From NCBI GenBank assembly GCA_002344425.1, contig DDTV01000009.1:2496-28214 (forward strand): DNA of 25,719 nucleotides. The letters run 5' to 3'. Position numbers and translations under genes: made by a program. Of this stretch, positions 8,801-15,659 are shown piece by piece. A model generated the notes under the pieces. That model did no database searches, was not told where the DNA came from, and saw nothing but the letters and a program-made list of their open reading frames with translations. The first letter of the stretch is position 1. Every line of letters begins with the position of its first letter. The DNA comes from Candidatus Falkowbacteria bacterium UBA2355 (lineage in GTDB: Bacteria > Patescibacteriota > Patescibacteriia > Patescibacteriales > Patescibacteriaceae).

Positions 8801-8904
8801 AACTCGCCATTGAACAAGGCTCCATGCTAATGATGCATGACGGCATACTTAAAGCCTTGGCGGGCGAAACTACCTTAGAAGAAGTCTTTAGGGTTGCGGC
8901 TTGA
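5863..8904 (+). CDS. Tandem double GspE/PilB-type secretion-pilus ATPase
   Basis: 1013 residues with two complete type II secretion/type IV pilus assembly ATPases in one chain. Residues about 1-150 form a T2SSE-N/MshEN-like domain (GVPYIDLQGFPISQEAL). The first ATPase (about 180-570) has Walker A GPTGSGKTTT at 321-330, an Asp box near EDPVEY, Walker B DIVMVGETRD, a His box LSTLHTND, and a zinc pair CPAC (about 454) and CEKC (about 500). The second (about 625-1013) repeats all of them: SGDVHIDPT-like N2 (AGDVHIDPTEDG), GPTGSGKTTT at 763-772, NIIMVGEIRD, LSTIHANS, CPNC (about 895) and CEQC (about 939). Both catalytic Glu residues are kept, so both halves look active. It would power pilin assembly from the cytoplasmic side. 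The start at ATG 5863 fits the promoter; an upstream TTG at 5839 is rejected. The gene ends in TGA, one base before the next ATG. Confidence 0.93.
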   Translation: MSDGIQSIEDLIGSSAQPQNIDEDSLEGKFAKKQREIQLRDLERLTATKAQSAGVPYIDLQGFPISQEALAMIDESQAREFNMVCFYFDGKRLRLAALEPLSPVVQAKLKELESKLFISNGEVYMVSSHSMEHALWLYKSLPKIKAVAQGVEITPEELDKFKTEIEDFRSLNTKVNEVNMSEVIVLLIAAALKIGSSDIHVEAEEQGVVIRLRVDGVLQEAAVINSDKWRRIISRLKILAKVKINVEGKPQDGRFDINTSDEKIAVRASFLPTAYGESVVMRLLRSSSVALSFEQLGLIKQEYEKLAAEVDKPNGLVLVTGPTGSGKTTTLYAMLNRLNKPGTKIITLEDPVEYQLQGINQSQVDESKGYTFSSGLRSILRQDPDIVMVGETRDLETAEIAVRASLTGHLVLSTLHTNDAAGVIPRLLDLGIQPYLLSPALNAIVGQRLVRKLCPACKTKREVSSEEEEKIKKILAVISPRANIDIPKELPTIYKAVGCEKCNKLGYKGRIGIYEVLTIGAAIKELTAQNAASFKILEQAIEDGMITMLQDGILKVLAGTTSLEEVYEASGKMEYVDKLYDIVVSKTIGRGLKLADEDMKNGLELTKTIGQDSGKLLEAHHTNEIINIVMAGALAAEAGDVHIDPTEDGVTIRYRIDGILHDIAKLGREHYIPLLSEIKNTAGFAANLKKPTYDGRFTIYAPQAKIDCRISIIIGGYGETAVIRLLSSQAKSLEMEKLGIGSVSLDIINSAIKKTKGIILTTGPTGSGKTTTLYSLLNKLNSPDVKIITIEDPIEYNLEGIIQTQVSSEEGYTFAAALRSLMRQNPNIIMVGEIRDDETAKVAIEAALTGHLVLSTIHANSSAGAIARFVGLGVDKPLLSSSIECSIGQRLVRKLCPNCKVKDGENKELIAKAEEILKQIAANKKIKIPAERNFYKAVGCEQCGKIGYKGRVGIYEAISMTPEMQKLIQEQTVTESEIEKLAIEQGSMLMMHDGILKALAGETTLEEVFRVAA

Positions 8905-8905
8905 T

Positions 8906-9403
8906 ATGAAAGTAGCGATCATTTCCGATCTCCACGACAATATCCCTTACTTGGATATTTTTTTGTCTTTTTGCAAACAACATAAAATAAACAAACTTCT
9001 TATTACCGGCGATGTCGGCAGTCTGGAAACTCTTTTACAGATTCCTGAAGCTCTGTTCAAAAAAATTTATTTTGTTTTTGGCAATGCCGATAATTTTTCG
9101 CCTGCTGACATTCCGCCCTACATAATTTCACTCGGCGAAAGCGGAATTATAAAATTTGAAAATAAACATATCGGCCTTTGTCATGAGCCGGAGAAAATCG
9201 CCGGGCTGCTTAAAGACAAGCCCGATATTATTTTTTACGGGCATACGCATAAGCCTTGGGTAAATGTTGAAGGCAAAACCCTGATTATCAATCCGGGCAC
9301 CTTGGGCGGAGTTTTTACAGCCTCAACCTTTGCGGTTTGGGATCTAGCGCGACCGGCGCCGGAATTAATTAGGACGGATGAGCTTGACAATCCTAAATAT
9401 TAA
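8906..9403 (+). CDS. YfcE/MJ0936-like metallophosphoesterase
   Basis: 165 residues from ATG 8906, one base after the ATPase stop, so probably cotranscribed and translationally coupled. It carries the calcineurin-like metallophosphatase motifs in order: ISDLHDN (D-x-H), TGDVGS (GD), VFGNADN (the GN-D/H box in its MJ0936-like form, with Ala where Cys or His often stands), CHEP, and YGHTHKP (GHTH), then INPGTL. These residues hold two divalent metals for phosphodiester or phosphomonoester hydrolysis. The small single-domain size matches the YfcE/MJ0936 family, whose natural substrates are mostly unknown. An in-frame start 12 bases upstream (8894) would overlap the ATPase gene and is less likely. 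The promoter of the next gene overlaps its end. Confidence 0.9.
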   Translation: MKVAIISDLHDNIPYLDIFLSFCKQHKINKLLITGDVGSLETLLQIPEALFKKIYFVFGNADNFSPADIPPYIISLGESGIIKFENKHIGLCHEPEKIAGLLKDKPDIIFYGHTHKPWVNVEGKTLIINPGTLGGVFTASTFAVWDLARPAPELIRTDELDNPKY

Positions 9404-9412
9404 TGATATAAA
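9384..9412 (+). promoter_or_regulatory. Promoter of the lipoprotein gene at 9455
   Basis: Perfect TTGACA (9384-9389), 17-base spacer, TGA-TATAAA (-10 at 9407-9412). The -35 lies inside the phosphoesterase gene. The leader is about 36 AT-rich bases. Confidence 0.8.
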
Positions 9413-9454
9413 TACGAATTAAATATTTTTTAAAATAAATAATAGAGGTGCCCA

Positions 9455-10141
9455 TTGAAAACAAAAATATTTTTGCTTTGCAGTACATTGTTTGTATTGG
9501 CTATACTGGCAGGTTGCGGTAAAAGAACCTGCGACGTTCCCCAGGGTTCAACCAGCAGCCCGGTTGAATACTGCGATTTTCCGGAAACCGAAGGCGGGAA
9601 ACTCTTCCCTGAAGGCAAGCCTTTTCCAATTGCCTGGATTACCGCTGTTGCCTGCGACGACTGCGATGGCGAGGCTTATGTTGATCTTGATTATTTAAGA
9701 ATTTTCTATATTCTTAATGGTCAAAAGGTTCTTCATTATGCGGATGAATATAATAATATTAATCAGTATACGGGGGTGTATGGCGTTAGCTTTAAGCGCG
9801 AACCATGGTATGCCGGAGAGCCAATTCAATACAGAAACGGCTCACTCGGAACTGTTATAAAAAATGGTTATTTGCATTTACCGGTCAGCAGCAGACCTGA
9901 TCTAGTCTTCCATCCGGCCAGCACAAGTTATCCGATTAGGCCCGTGCCTCCCAATATCACTGGCTGGATTCTTGAAGCGGGCTTCACTATCAAAGGCGAA
10001 GCGCAGGTTCAGGTTGGTTTAGATGCTTGGCCGACCAGTCAAGCCGGCGTTGGAAAAAATCAAGAAGTTTGTGCCACAGATTGGTATTCCAAAGCTGGAG
10101 AATATAAGATTTCTGTTTTGTTTGATAAAAAAACAAGATAG
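9455..10141 (+). CDS. Putative lipoprotein of unknown function
   Basis: 228 residues. The N-terminus is a lipoprotein signal: basic start, hydrophobic stretch FLLCSTLFVLAI and lipobox L18-A19-G20-C21, so it is probably anchored by Cys21 on the outer face of the membrane. The start is TTG 9455 with GAGGTG (9445-9450) four bases upstream; no ATG fits both signal and spacing. The mature part has six Cys after the anchor (including ACDDCDG) and looks beta-rich, with AWITAVACDDCDGEAYVDL and a C-terminal GEYKISVLF strand suggestive of an immunoglobulin-like or carbohydrate-binding fold, though I recognise no family. It stands alone with its own promoter and terminator between the phosphoesterase gene and the convergent uvrA. 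Confidence 0.82.
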   Translation: MKTKIFLLCSTLFVLAILAGCGKRTCDVPQGSTSSPVEYCDFPETEGGKLFPEGKPFPIAWITAVACDDCDGEAYVDLDYLRIFYILNGQKVLHYADEYNNINQYTGVYGVSFKREPWYAGEPIQYRNGSLGTVIKNGYLHLPVSSRPDLVFHPASTSYPIRPVPPNITGWILEAGFTIKGEAQVQVGLDAWPTSQAGVGKNQEVCATDWYSKAGEYKISVLFDKKTR

Positions 10142-10158
10142 AAAAAATCATAATTTTA

Positions 10159-10188
10159 AAAGCCCCGTAATAATAATTACGGGGCTTT
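10159..10188. terminator. Bidirectional terminator between the lipoprotein gene and uvrA
   Basis: Thirteen-base-pair stem AAAGCCCCGTAAT / ATTACGGGGCTTT with an AATA loop, flanked by T/A-rich tracts on both sides. It serves two convergent genes. Confidence 0.85.
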
Positions 10189-10204
10189 AAAATTTAATAT
10201 TTAA

Positions 10205-13045
10205 TTACACCAACTCTGCCAAATATTTACCGGTATAGCTCTTTTTATTCTTAGCGACTTCTTTAGGTGTGCCAATAGCTACGATCTCACCGCCCTTATT
10301 GCCGCCCTCAGGACCGAGGTCGATGATATGATCAACTGATTTAATAACATCGAGGTTATGCTCAATGATTATTACGGTATTGCCGCGATCAACCAAACGC
10401 TGCAAGATTGTCAGTAGGCGACGGATATCTTCAAAGTGTAGGCCGGTCGTCGGTTCATCAAGAATATACAGAGTCTGACCGGTCGGACGGCGGGACAGCT
10501 CGGTTGCCAATTTAATACGTTGGGCTTCGCCGCCGGACAAGGTAGTGGCTGATTGGCCAAGCTTAATATAGCCAAGTCCGACTTCGAAAAGCGTTGCCAA
10601 TTTTTGATGAACGGCCGGTATATGTTTAAAAAAGCCAAGCGCTTCTTCAACCGTCATTTCAAGAACCTCGGAAATGTTCTTACCGTTGTAATGCACCTCT
10701 AAAACTTCGCGTTGATAACGATGGCCGTGACAGACATCGCATTCAACATAAACATCGGGCAAGAACTGCATTTCAATTTTAATAATACCGTCGCCGGCAC
10801 AAGCTTCACAGCGTCCGCCAACAACATTGAAGGAAAATCTTCCCGGCTGATAACCGCGTAACTTGGCTTCCGGCAAGTTGGCAAAAAGATCTCGAATAGG
10901 AGTAAAGAGTCCGGTGTAAGTAGCGGGGTTGGAGCGCGGCGTCCGTCCGATTGGAGATTGATCAATATCGATTACTTTGTCTAAATGTTCTAAGCCTTCA
11001 ATCCGGTCATGACGACCTGGAATATCCTTGGCATGATAAAACTTTTTATTCAAAGCAGTGGCCAGAATATCGGTAATCAAGGTGGATTTACCGGAACCAG
11101 AAACGCCGGTCACGGCAATCAATTTACCAAGCGGAAACTCGACTGTTAAGTTCTTTAAATTATGCTGACTGGCATTTACTATCTTAATTACCTGGCCATT
11201 GCCCGCTCGATAGCTTTGGGGAACGGGAATTTCCTTTTTACCGGATAAGAACTGGCCAGTTAAGGATTTAGAGTTTTTCTTAACCTCGGCGGGGGTGCCG
11301 GCGGCAACAATCGTACCACCATGTTCACCAGCGCCCGGTCCGATGTCGATGATATAATCGGAAGCCTCCATCGTCGCCGCATCATGTTCAACCACAATAA
11401 CCGTATTGCCAAGATCTCTTAAATCTTTTAGCGTATCAATCAACTTATCGTTATCGCGCTGATGCAAGCCGATTGACGGTTCGTCGAGAATATATAATAC
11501 GCCCATTAAAGCCGAACCAATCTGCGTCGCTAAGCGAATGCGCTGAGCTTCTCCACCCGACAAAGAGTTGGCGCTCCGGGCCAGGGTCAAATAATCAAGT
11601 CCGACATTTAATAAAAATTTCAAACGCAATTTTATTTCTTTTAAAATTTGAGCGGCGATTTTACGATCGCGGGCCGACAGTGATTTGCTATTTTCCAACT
11701 CATTGAAAAAAGCGCTGGCGTCCTCGATTGATTTAACCGTTGTTTCATGAATCGACAAGCCGGCTAGCTTAACTGCCAAACTTTCCGGTTTTAGCCTTTG
11801 TCCATTGCAAGCCGGGCAGATTAAAACGCGCATAAAACCTTCAATCTCTTTGCGTACATAATCTGATTCGGTTTGCTCATAACGACGCATCAGGTTCGGA
11901 ATAATGCCTTCGAACTCTTCCTTGTCGCTCGGCTTGGTTCCGTAAAAAATCATGGCCCGTTGTTTTTGATTAAGCGAAGCTAGGGGAGTGTTTAAATCAA
12001 AACCGTATTGCTGTGCGGCGGCGCCAAGCTGTTTAGACAGCCACATTTGGCCATTAACATTATTATGCACCCAAGGTTTAATGCCGCCTTGCGCAATGGT
12101 CAATCTTTCATTAAAAACCAACTCCGGATCAACCTCCAATTTTGTGCCCAAGCCGGAACATTCCGGGCAGGCGCCGTGCGGGGAATTAAAAGAAAAATGA
12201 TGCGGCTCAGGTTCCATAATGGTCAAGCCACAATTTGGACAGGCCAATAAACGCGAAAAGATCTTTTGCGTTTCTTTCTTGGTTTGCCAAACATACATAA
12301 TGCCCTCGCCCAAATCAAGCGCGCGCTCAACTCCCTCGGTCAATCGAGAAATGTCTTCTTTATTGTTCGAAACAACAGTTCGGTCAATAACGATTTCTAG
12401 GTTATGTTTCTTTTGTTTATCGACGTCGAGATCTTCGAATTCTTCAAGGGTAAAAATAATATTATCAAAGCGAACGCGACTGAAACCGGCTCGTTTAATA
12501 CTGCCGATAACTGACTTGTGTTCGCCTTTTTTATCTCTGATAATAGGGGCCAAAAGAATCAGCTCTTCCCCGGCGCATTGCTCGATAATTTGATGCATTA
12601 TTTCATCAATCGAGTAGGGCTTAACCTTAAGATTACAGTTCGGACAATAGGGCACGCCGATTCGCGCGAATAAAAGACGCAGGTAATCGTAAATTTCTGT
12701 GACCGTACCGACGGTCGAACGGGGGTTATGAGAGGTGGATTTCTGATCAATAGAAATGGCCGGGGACAAGCCTTCAATCAAGTCGACATCGGGCTTATCA
12801 ATCAAGCCGACAAATTGTCGCGCGTAAGCCGATAAAGATTCGACATAACGTCTTTGTCCCTCGGCATAAATTGTGTCAAAAGCCAAAGACGATTTGCCCG
12901 AACCAGATAAACCGGTAATAACAACCAGTTTATCGCGCGGAATTTCAATATCGATATTCTTTAGATTGTGGACGCGGGCGCCCTGAATCTTAATAACATC
13001 ATGACGAATCGAACGCTTGGCAAGACGGGGGAGAGGCTTTGGCAT
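10205..13045 (-). CDS. uvrA: Excinuclease ABC subunit A
   Basis: 946 residues, the usual UvrA length. It is the damage-recognition ATPase of nucleotide excision repair, working as a dimer with UvrB. Two ABC modules are present. The first has Walker A GLSGSGKSS (45-53) and signature LSGGEAQRIRLAT; the second has GVSGSGKST (about 643) and LSGGEAQRIKLAT. Zinc motifs include CPNCNLK, then CPNCGLT with CPECSGLG, and CEACAGDG with CDVCHGH in module II. Walker B regions YILDEPSIGLHQRD and YILDEPTTGLHFED are intact. The start is ATG 13045, behind a GAGGGGG run and a TATAAT box; longer frames to 13093 would start upstream of the promoter. It is alone in its transcription unit, with no uvrB or uvrC nearby. 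Confidence 0.97.
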   Translation of the reverse strand: MPKPLPRLAKRSIRHDVIKIQGARVHNLKNIDIEIPRDKLVVITGLSGSGKSSLAFDTIYAEGQRRYVESLSAYARQFVGLIDKPDVDLIEGLSPAISIDQKSTSHNPRSTVGTVTEIYDYLRLLFARIGVPYCPNCNLKVKPYSIDEIMHQIIEQCAGEELILLAPIIRDKKGEHKSVIGSIKRAGFSRVRFDNIIFTLEEFEDLDVDKQKKHNLEIVIDRTVVSNNKEDISRLTEGVERALDLGEGIMYVWQTKKETQKIFSRLLACPNCGLTIMEPEPHHFSFNSPHGACPECSGLGTKLEVDPELVFNERLTIAQGGIKPWVHNNVNGQMWLSKQLGAAAQQYGFDLNTPLASLNQKQRAMIFYGTKPSDKEEFEGIIPNLMRRYEQTESDYVRKEIEGFMRVLICPACNGQRLKPESLAVKLAGLSIHETTVKSIEDASAFFNELENSKSLSARDRKIAAQILKEIKLRLKFLLNVGLDYLTLARSANSLSGGEAQRIRLATQIGSALMGVLYILDEPSIGLHQRDNDKLIDTLKDLRDLGNTVIVVEHDAATMEASDYIIDIGPGAGEHGGTIVAAGTPAEVKKNSKSLTGQFLSGKKEIPVPQSYRAGNGQVIKIVNASQHNLKNLTVEFPLGKLIAVTGVSGSGKSTLITDILATALNKKFYHAKDIPGRHDRIEGLEHLDKVIDIDQSPIGRTPRSNPATYTGLFTPIRDLFANLPEAKLRGYQPGRFSFNVVGGRCEACAGDGIIKIEMQFLPDVYVECDVCHGHRYQREVLEVHYNGKNISEVLEMTVEEALGFFKHIPAVHQKLATLFEVGLGYIKLGQSATTLSGGEAQRIKLATELSRRPTGQTLYILDEPTTGLHFEDIRRLLTILQRLVDRGNTVIIIEHNLDVIKSVDHIIDLGPEGGNKGGEIVAIGTPKEVAKNKKSYTGKYLAELV

Positions 13046-13064
13046 AGAAAATTTAATCCCCCTC

Positions 13065-13093
13065 ATTATACAGAAAGAATGGCTTTTGGGCAA
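13065..13093 (-). promoter_or_regulatory. Promoter of uvrA
   Basis: On the - strand: TTGCCC (13093-13088), 17-base spacer, TATAAT (13070-13065). The start is expected near 13058, so the GAGGGGG run (13064-13058) is at the very 5' end of a leader of about 13 bases. No SOS (LexA) box is evident. Confidence 0.65.
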
Positions 13094-13114
13094 GAGTCAA
13101 GGGTAGGCAGGGAC

Positions 13115-13143
13115 TTGTTTTTTCTCGATAAAAATGTTACGAT
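13115..13143 (+). promoter_or_regulatory. Promoter of the tRNA cluster
   Basis: TTGTTT (13115-13120), 17-base spacer, TGT-TACGAT (-10 at 13138-13143). The start is expected around 13150, 12 bases before tRNA-Arg. Confidence 0.6.
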
Positions 13144-13161
13144 TTGGCACATTGAGTGTTA

Positions 13162-13234
13162 GCACTCGTAGCTCAATGGATAGAGCACTTGGCTTCGGAC
13201 CAAGGGGTTGTGGGTTCGAATCCTGCCGAGTGCA
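13162..13234 (+). tRNA. tRNA-Arg (anticodon TCG)
   Basis: Complete cloverleaf of 73 nt: acceptor GCACTCG / CGAGTGC, anticodon stem CTTGG / CCAAG with loop CTTCGGA (TCG, reads CGN), T-loop GTTCGAATC, discriminator A. CCA is not encoded. First gene of a three-tRNA run. Confidence 0.96.
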
Positions 13235-13264
13235 CCGAGATTCCCGTCTCGCAAGAAGAAGAAT

Positions 13265-13338
13265 GGCTGGGTAGCTCAGTTGGTTAGAGCGCGGCACTCA
13301 TAACGCCGAGGTCGAGAGTTCAAGCCTCTCCCCAGCTA
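13265..13338 (+). tRNA. tRNA-Met (anticodon CAT)
   Basis: 74 nt. Acceptor GGCTGGG / CCCAGCT (first pair G-U), anticodon loop CTCATAA. The anticodon stem CGGCA / CGCCG has an A31-C39 mismatch beside the loop. It is not an initiator, since the first pair is formed and the G-C run is absent. Elongator Met is likeliest; a lysidine-modified tRNA-Ile cannot be excluded. CCA is not encoded. Confidence 0.9.
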
Positions 13339-13359
13339 CATTTGAAATATAAAATAATT

Positions 13360-13431
13360 GCACCCATAGCTCAGCGGTAGAGCAGTCGCCTCTTAAGCGA
13401 ATGGTCGTAGGTTCAATCCCTACTGGGTGCA
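13360..13431 (+). tRNA. tRNA-Lys (anticodon CTT)
   Basis: 72 nt. Acceptor GCACCCA / TGGGTGC, anticodon stem GTCGC / GCGAA with loop CTCTTAA (CTT, reads AAG), T-arm GTAGG / CCTAC. The outermost anticodon-stem pair (G27-A43) is mismatched. CCA is not encoded. Confidence 0.93.
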
Positions 13432-13458
13432 CAAATAGTTCTTAAAAAGGAGGTTACG

Positions 13459-13926
13459 ATGCTGGCACATTCATATGTGGATACAGGTCTTTCTTCAATC
13501 ACTTTTGATCAAGATACTCTCAAAGTTCTCCATGTTATCAATCTCAAGGATAAGAAAAGCGAAAAAAGTGCTTATAAATTGAACTTAATTGTTTTTCTTT
13601 TTGACCAAAGCGAAGAGGTTCCTTACTTCAGTTTTCTTGAGTATTCGCCTGATAACACTGAGAAAAATATTGTTACTCTACCGGTTCCAACGCAGTATTT
13701 TCAAAACAGCTATGACCTAAGCGAATTTCAGAGAAAACAGATAGAAAGCACCGCGCACAGCTGGGAACTTGAATTCATCCAATTGCTAAACCTTTCATAT
13801 TGGTGTTGGAGATCAATATTGTACGGTGAGAAGAATATTGAATTTGAGTTTGATTCTAATGATATAGAGCCGCCTTATTGGTACAAAATCCTAAGAGACT
13901 CAAGAGAAAGACCGCAAAAATTTTAA
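13459..13926 (+). CDS. Unknown 155-residue cytoplasmic protein downstream of the tRNAs
   Basis: I do not recognise this protein. It has 155 residues, no signal peptide and no membrane helix. It is acidic and aromatic-rich, with segments such as LNLIVFLFDQSEEVPYFSFL and LLNLSYWCWRSILYGEK, and predicts as mixed alpha/beta. An excellent Shine-Dalgarno AAGGAGG (13447-13453) lies five bases before ATG 13459, which is rare in this window and fixes the start. It lies 27 bases behind tRNA-Lys with no promoter in between, so it is probably read from the tRNA promoter, and it ends at a strong terminator. Its isolated position, strong ribosome site and lack of a recognisable family suggest an acquired gene. 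Function unknown. Confidence 0.75.
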   Translation: MLAHSYVDTGLSSITFDQDTLKVLHVINLKDKKSEKSAYKLNLIVFLFDQSEEVPYFSFLEYSPDNTEKNIVTLPVPTQYFQNSYDLSEFQRKQIESTAHSWELEFIQLLNLSYWCWRSILYGEKNIEFEFDSNDIEPPYWYKILRDSRERPQKF

Positions 13927-13927
13927 C

Positions 13928-13957
13928 AAAAAAAGGAACCGCTAGGTTCCTTTTTTA
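13928..13957. terminator. Terminator between the 155-residue protein gene and the HU gene
   Basis: Stem AAAAAGGAACC / GGTTCCTTTTT with a GCTA loop and a T run on the + strand, directly after the TAA at 13924-13926. The A run on the other side would give T residues after the hairpin on the - strand, so it probably also ends the HU transcript. Confidence 0.88.
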
Positions 13958-13967
13958 TTTAATCAAC

Positions 13968-14249
13968 TTATTTTCCTTTTAAGGCATCTTTCAGAGTTTT
14001 GCCGGTTTTGAATTTTGCGACTCTGACTTCAGGAATCTGGATGCGCTCATTGGGCTTTTGAGGATTAACGCCGCCGCGAGTATGGCGGACGCGAGCTTCA
14101 AAGGTTCCGAAACCGACCAAGCTAACCTTGCCGCCGGATTTCAATTCTTTAATAATCAGGTCAATCATTTTCTCTACTACGTCTTCAACATTCTTACGAT
14201 TCAAATTGATTGCGGCGGCGATTTTTTCAATCAAGCTGGCTTTATTCAT
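13968..14249 (-). CDS. hup: HU/IHF-family DNA-binding protein
   Basis: 93 residues, the standard HU length. The N-terminal helices include NKASLIEKIAAA and VEDVVEKMIDLI. The family signature GKVSLVGFGTFEARVRHTR, the beta-arm with NPQKPNERIQIP, and the C-terminal helix KTGKTLKDALKG are all present. The Pro in the arm (around 63) that intercalates between base pairs is kept. It is a nucleoid protein that bends DNA as a dimer. It is the last gene of the long - strand block, 23 bases after secG, and ends at a terminator shared with the convergent gene. HU rather than IHF is inferred from sequence alone. Confidence 0.93.
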   Translation of the reverse strand: MNKASLIEKIAAAINLNRKNVEDVVEKMIDLIIKELKSGGKVSLVGFGTFEARVRHTRGGVNPQKPNERIQIPEVRVAKFKTGKTLKDALKGK

Positions 14250-14272
14250 AAGCGTGGGGTTATGATTTCAAT

Positions 14273-14494
14273 TTATTCTAAGAATAAACGACCAAGCGAT
14301 AAAGCGAAGAATATAACCGCCAAAACAATCGTAACTGTAAACAAAACCTTTTCAACGCCGCGCTTAGTTTGGAAAACCGCGCTCGAACCTCCGAAAATTC
14401 CGGATAAACCGGTACCGCGATTTTGTAATAATATAACCGTAATCAACAACAAAGAAACTATAATTTGACCGATTTGAATAATGCGCGGATCCAT
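14273..14494 (-). CDS. secG: SecG subunit of the Sec translocase
   Basis: 73 residues with the SecG layout of two membrane helices (about 8-24 and 50-68) joined by the conserved cytosolic loop containing RGTGLSGIFGG and a following FQTKRGVEK. It is an auxiliary subunit of SecYEG that helps SecA-driven export. The start at ATG 14494 lies two bases after the rplT stop, so it is coupled to the ribosomal protein genes. Confidence 0.92.
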   Translation of the reverse strand: MDPRIIQIGQIIVSLLLITVILLQNRGTGLSGIFGGSSAVFQTKRGVEKVLFTVTIVLAVIFFALSLGRLFLE

Positions 14495-14496
14495 AA

Positions 14497-14844
14497 TTAT
14501 TTTTTAACTTTCTTCAGCAAGTTTTCCAAAGCAGCCGGGTGATTAACGGCCAAGTCGGCCAAAATCTTGCGATCAACTTCAACATTGGCCTTCTTCAGCA
14601 AATCGATAAATTTAGAATAGGACAAATCATGAGACTTAACAAAGGCGCTGATTTTGATTTGCCATAAGGCGCGGCTGGTGCGCTTCTTGCGGCGACGGTC
14701 GGTATAGGCGTGCACGCCGGCTTTCAAGACAGCCGTTTTTGCGACCTTGATTAATTTTTTGCGGCCCCATTTATAACCCTTGGTTTTAGCCAAAAGTTTG
14801 CGGCGCTTTTTAACATGGGTGGTTCCTCTTTTTACTCTAGGCAT
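14497..14844 (-). CDS. rplT: 50S ribosomal protein L20
   Basis: 115 residues, normal length. It has the highly basic N-terminal tail PRVKRGTTHVKKRRKLL that threads into 23S rRNA, then the conserved KGYKWGRKKL, YTDRRRKKR and LWQIKISA segments and the globular C-terminal domain. It is an early assembly protein of the large subunit. It belongs to the classical infC, rpmI, rplT operon, with 14 bases between it and rpmI. The start is ATG 14844. Confidence 0.98.
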   Translation of the reverse strand: MPRVKRGTTHVKKRRKLLAKTKGYKWGRKKLIKVAKTAVLKAGVHAYTDRRRKKRTSRALWQIKISAFVKSHDLSYSKFIDLLKKANVEVDRKILADLAVNHPAALENLLKKVKK

Positions 14845-14858
14845 ATCGGAATATGTTT

Positions 14859-15056
14859 TTAATTATACGGCATGAAGCTGCGGATGTTTTTAGCATCAGC
14901 AGAGTGCGCCATAATATCACGGCGCTTATTGCGGGTCGTCTTGCCTGATTCGCGGGAATTGAAATGATCCTGTCCGGCCTTACGGCGACGCAACTTATTG
15001 GTTTTGGTCTTGGCAAATCTTTTGGCTGTTGCCTGGTGGGTTTTGAGCTTTGGCAT
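14859..15056 (-). CDS. rpmI: 50S ribosomal protein L35
   Basis: 65 residues, typical L35 size. It has the usual PKLKTHQATAKRF start, the basic TNKLRRRKAGQDHF region and the C-terminal NIRSFMPY. Middle gene of infC, rpmI, rplT. It lies 32 bases after infC, too short a gap for the long leader used for L20 autoregulation in Bacillus. Confidence 0.97.
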   Translation of the reverse strand: MPKLKTHQATAKRFAKTKTNKLRRRKAGQDHFNSRESGKTTRNKRRDIMAHSADAKNIRSFMPYN

Positions 15057-15088
15057 ATCGTCAAAAATTCAATTAGATTAGATAAAAA

Positions 15089-15649
15089 TCAGCTTTTTTT
15101 GTTGGTTACTAACATAGTAAACTTTCCGCCCTGGGATGTCAAGCCTTCCTCAACAACAATGGAAAGCTCGGGGTCAGACTTGAGTGTCTCAAGAAATTTT
15201 TCAACCATTGCCCGGGCCAACTCTGGGTGCTGTCTTTCACGGCCGCGCAATTGTAACTCAATGCGCAATTTATCGCCCTTGGACAAAAAACGCTTGGCCT
15301 GTTCACGGCGCACCGCTAAATCATGGTCGCCGATTCGAATCGACAAGCGGATTCCCTTGGTTTCACTTTTTTTAAGATGGGCGCGCTGTTTTTGCGTTTT
15401 CTTATCTCTTTCATATTTAAATTGTCCATAGTCGCCGATTTTGACAATTGGAGGTTCGGCTGTCGGATTGACTTCTATCAAATCAAGTTCCGCATCTTCG
15501 GCTAAAGTCAAAGCTTTTTCTATCGGCATTTCGCCAAGAAAGCCTCCATCGTCGTCAATAACCATAACAATCGGCGCATGGATAGCCCGATTGACCCGAA
15601 AAGTTTTCTGTGGTTCTTGATGTTTTGGTCGGCGATGTGTTCGACGCAT
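15089..15649 (-). CDS. infC: Translation initiation factor IF-3
   Basis: 186 residues, standard for IF-3. The N-domain shows FRVNRAIHAPIVMVIDDDG, then the linker DYGQFKYERDKKTQKQ, then the C-domain with KGIRLSIRIGDHDL, KGDKLRIELQLRGRERQH and LSIVVEEGLTSQGGKF. It prevents early joining of subunits and checks start codon and initiator tRNA. The start is a normal ATG (15649), not the rare AUU used for autoregulation in E. coli. It lies only 10 bases after the 3' CCA of tRNA-Gly, so cutting of the tRNA would leave an mRNA with an almost absent leader. Confidence 0.97.
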   Translation of the reverse strand: MRRTHRRPKHQEPQKTFRVNRAIHAPIVMVIDDDGGFLGEMPIEKALTLAEDAELDLIEVNPTAEPPIVKIGDYGQFKYERDKKTQKQRAHLKKSETKGIRLSIRIGDHDLAVRREQAKRFLSKGDKLRIELQLRGRERQHPELARAMVEKFLETLKSDPELSIVVEEGLTSQGGKFTMLVTNKKS

Positions 15650-15659
15650 AAAAATTTAT

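Noticed and set aside
13046..13093. Upstream start for uvrA.
   Set aside because: It would place the start upstream of the TATAAT box, and the added residues are not UvrA-like.
13095..13100. TTGACT as the -35 of uvrA.
   Set aside because: It is 24 bases from the TATAAT, too far. TTGCCC at 17 bases fits better.
13265..13338. Initiator tRNA-fMet.
   Set aside because: The first acceptor pair is formed (G-U) and the three G-C pairs of the initiator anticodon stem are lacking.
14837..15064. 75-residue open frame overlapping rpmI.
   Set aside because: Same strand but another frame of L35, with no family match.
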